Positions 62,335 to 64,000 of a stretch of DNA of 64,000 nucleotides are shown here, in pieces. Position 1 is the first letter of the stretch. The number at the start of each line of letters is the position of its first letter. Source of the stretch: Rhodococcus sovatensis (GTDB lineage: Bacteria > Actinomycetota > Actinomycetes > Mycobacteriales > Mycobacteriaceae). Below the pieces are notes generated by a model that was not told the DNA's origin, made no database searches, and saw only the letters and a list, made by a program, of their open reading frames with translations. The stretch is from NCBI RefSeq assembly GCF_037327425.1, contig NZ_CP147846.1, positions 4,712,001 through 4,776,000 of the forward strand, given 5' to 3'. Position numbers and translations under genes: made by a program.

Positions 62335-64000
62335 GGCCGTTCGTACCCTTCGTCTGCGGGGTCCGGCTGACCCCTGAACCGGTGCAGAAGTCTGCGGCCG
62401 GCGAGTAGTAGCAGCAGAACCCCCGCGGAGGCGGTGATGATCGCCAAAGCCTGTCCGTATGCGTTAGACCGTACGGACACTGTCGACGCTTCGCCCAACT
62501 GCTGGCCGTCGAGGGTGGTCAGGGAAAAGTCGACGGTCAGGTTGCGGCTGTCGTCGACCTGGGCCGGAACTGTGATCGTTCGGCTTCCCCGCGCAGGCAG
62601 TGCCATGGCACCGACGTCGCTGACGGTCATTTCGGGCGGGGCGTCGACCCGCAGCCGCACGTTGACCCCGACGGGGAGGTCGTTGCGGGCAACCAGCAGT
62701 AACGGACTCTGTTCGGACGCCAACGTGTAGACCCCGCCGGGGGCGAGGACCGTGACGGATCGAAAGATGCCGTCGAGGCCGGCCTCGGAGCCGTCCATCC
62801 GTACTCGAGCTGCGTTGGACGCGTCATCGGAACGATCGGCGGTGCCGATCGCACGCAGCAAGTCCTCCCGAAGCGGGGCTGTGTACAGGCGCGGTGTCAG
62901 CGCGGACTGAGGGTCCTCGACCAGCGAGCCCCGCAGCGCATCGATGCGCTTGCTCTGCGCGCGCACGCGGTCCTCGAGATTCACGTCACGGTCATCCTGA
63001 TCGACGGTCCTGGTCTCGACAGGTAGTCCGGTCGGCTCGGCCGCGGCAAGCTCGGCGAAGGGTCGCGCCGTCGCGAGACCAGAACGAAGCAGCGACGAGA
63101 CGGTTCCGAGAATGGCGTCCGGTTCGTCGCCACCAGCCGTCCAGTACTGGGGTGGAGCGACCGTCAACGTGCGCGGCGAACCGCCTGTCGGAGCCAACGC
63201 GTGATACGCGATCGCGCCCAGCCCGTCCTGTAGCCGAGCGGTCCTGGAATCGCTGGTCAGGTCGTAGCGCTGATCCTCGGGCGTGAACGCAGGCGTGGTC
63301 GGGTTGTCCCCGACGCCGGCCAGCGCGGTCGACGTCGCAGCGTCGAACACCGTGGCATTCAGTTCCGCGTCGACACTGCTGCCACCGACCACGCGGGCAA
63401 CGGCCCCGGACGCAGTCGGCGCGATGCTGTTGTCCGCGAGCAGTGCAGTCTGTGCACCGCTTGACCGCACCGCCGCAGCTCCGGTCTCGCCGAGCTGTCC
63501 CGTCGGACTCCAGACGATGCCGCGAACCGAGGACACTCCGAGGATGGCGTCGACCACATCGGCCGGCGATTCGAGCGCGGTCGACACCAGGGACGCGTCG
63601 CCGACGTTGCCCAACGTGTCGAGATCGACTTGCGCGAACGGCAATGCAGTCACACACATCGACTGCGTCAGGGTTTCCAGTCGGCTCAACCAGTTCGACG
63701 CCGCTTCGCGGCCCGTACCTTCGCGAGCGGGCCCGGTCGGATCGGCGGGGTCGTCGACGATCGAGTAGCCGCGAGTCATGTTCGATACGGTCACCAGCAG
63801 ATCCGGGTCCACGGCGAGACACAGGGATTCGGCCAGGCGTCCTTCCGGGTCCAATTCGGCAGTCGTCGCGAACTCGACGGCTTGCAGCAGCTCGTCGAGC
63901 CGTCCGCCCGGTGCCAACTCGCCGGCGAGTTCGTCGTCGACGAGACGTACTTTCTCGTCCAACGAACCAGGGATTCCCGCAGCAAGGCGAGGCCTGTCGG
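62331..64000 (-). CDS. DUF6049 membrane protein (partial, N-terminus beyond the window)
   Basis: The frame is open to the right edge, so only the C-terminal 556 or so residues are seen. It is the counterpart of mycobacterial Rv3909. The visible part is a long extracytoplasmic region with many Asp, Thr and Ser residues, an immunoglobulin-like stretch (VNVRLRVDAPPEMTVSDVGAM..., GSRTITVPAQV) and one C-terminal membrane helix (YGQALAIITASAGVLLLLLAG) followed by a short basic tail. The missing N-terminus should carry a signal peptide. It overlaps murJ by four bases, so the two are co-translated; a role in cell-envelope assembly is inferred from that coupling. Confidence 0.85.
   Translation of the reverse strand, partial: DRPRLAAGIPGSLDEKVRLVDDELAGELAPGGRLDELLQAVEFATTAELDPEGRLAESLCLAVDPDLLVTVSNMTRGYSIVDDPADPTGPAREGTGREAASNWLSRLETLTQSMCVTALPFAQVDLDTLGNVGDASLVSTALESPADVVDAILGVSSVRGIVWSPTGQLGETGAAAVRSSGAQTALLADNSIAPTASGAVARVVGGSSVDAELNATVFDAATSTALAGVGDNPTTPAFTPEDQRYDLTSDSRTARLQDGLGAIAYHALAPTGGSPRTLTVAPPQYWTAGGDEPDAILGTVSSLLRSGLATARPFAELAAAEPTGLPVETRTVDQDDRDVNLEDRVRAQSKRIDALRGSLVEDPQSALTPRLYTAPLREDLLRAIGTADRSDDASNAARVRMDGSEAGLDGIFRSVTVLAPGGVYTLASEQSPLLLVARNDLPVGVNVRLRVDAPPEMTVSDVGAMALPARGSRTITVPAQVDDSRNLTVDFSLTTLDGQQLGEASTVSVRSNAYGQALAIITASAGVLLLLLAGRRLLHRFRGQPDPADEGYERP

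Noticed and set aside
61207..62370. Plus-strand frame of 387 codons within murJ
   Set aside because: Antisense to the MurJ membrane domain; composition is His/Asp/Arg-rich, typical of shadow frames.

Overview
The window is a high-GC actinobacterial chromosome segment centred on the replication origin. Its gene order is that of the mycobacterial dnaA region read in reverse complement (murJ-sigM-rsmA-trxB-trxA-cwlM / parB-parA-rsmG-jag-yidC-yidD-rnpA-rpmH / dnaA-dnaN-recF-dciA-gyrB-gyrA-DUF3566-tRNA-Ile-tRNA-Ala / ppiA-crgA-trpG-pknB-pknA-pbpA-rodA-pstP-fhaB-fhaA-tRNA-Leu). The extra gnd between dnaN and recF, the rhomboid next to ppiA and the secreted cutinase point to a rhodococcus-like member of the Mycobacteriales. 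This assignment rests on synteny and protein character, not on a database search.

Layout. 1-4.1 kb: a YhgE/Pip-type membrane protein, a DHA2 drug-efflux transporter and a secreted cutinase. 4.3-4.4 kb: two tandem stem-loop repeats. 4.4-10.5 kb: glutamate synthase gltB-gltD. 11.0 kb: tRNA-Leu with a strong terminator. 11.3-21.2 kb: the tightly overlapped growth and cell-wall operon fhaA-fhaB-pstP-rodA-pbpA-pknA-pknB. 21.2-25.6 kb: trpG, a DUF881 protein, crgA, a PH-like membrane protein, a rhomboid protease, cyclophilin and a small CwsA-like membrane protein. 25.7-29.6 kb: a DUF1023 alpha/beta hydrolase, a membrane GGDEF protein and an acyl-ACP desaturase. 29.8-30.2 kb: tRNA-Ala, a 36-residue DLW-39-like ORF and tRNA-Ile. 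30.3-36.4 kb: DUF3566 protein, gyrA, gyrB. 36.7-38.8 kb: an unexpected two-gene cassette (ferritin-like diiron protein plus FNR/[2Fe-2S] reductase) between gyrB and dciA. 38.9-42.9 kb: dciA, recF, gnd, dnaN. 42.9-45.6 kb: oriC on both sides of dnaA, with perfect DnaA boxes and an AT-rich stretch. 45.6-48.3 kb: rpmH, rnpA, yidD, yidC, jag. 48.4-50.8 kb: seven parS sites and a decayed TetR-like gene. 50.0-52.8 kb: rsmG, parA, parB. 53.0-64.0 kb: a GNAT-like gene, cwlM, trxA, trxB, anti-sigma factor, sigM, a MurJ-pseudokinase fusion and a DUF6049 protein cut by the right edge.

How the genes work together. DnaA, DnaN, RecF, DciA and gyrase start and sustain replication at oriC, and ParA/ParB with the parS cluster segregate it. 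PknA/PknB, the phosphatase PstP and the FHA adaptors control peptidoglycan synthesis. Their known targets are encoded at both ends of the window: RodA/PbpA, CrgA and possibly CwsA on the left, and CwlM and the pseudokinase tail of MurJ on the right. The least expected content is the diiron/reductase cassette, the DnaA-box cluster near crgA about 20 kb from oriC, the tandem hairpins after gltD, a 28-bp direct repeat joining the desaturase and GGDEF genes, and a recurring GTCAC/GTGAC palindrome near dnaA and parAB.
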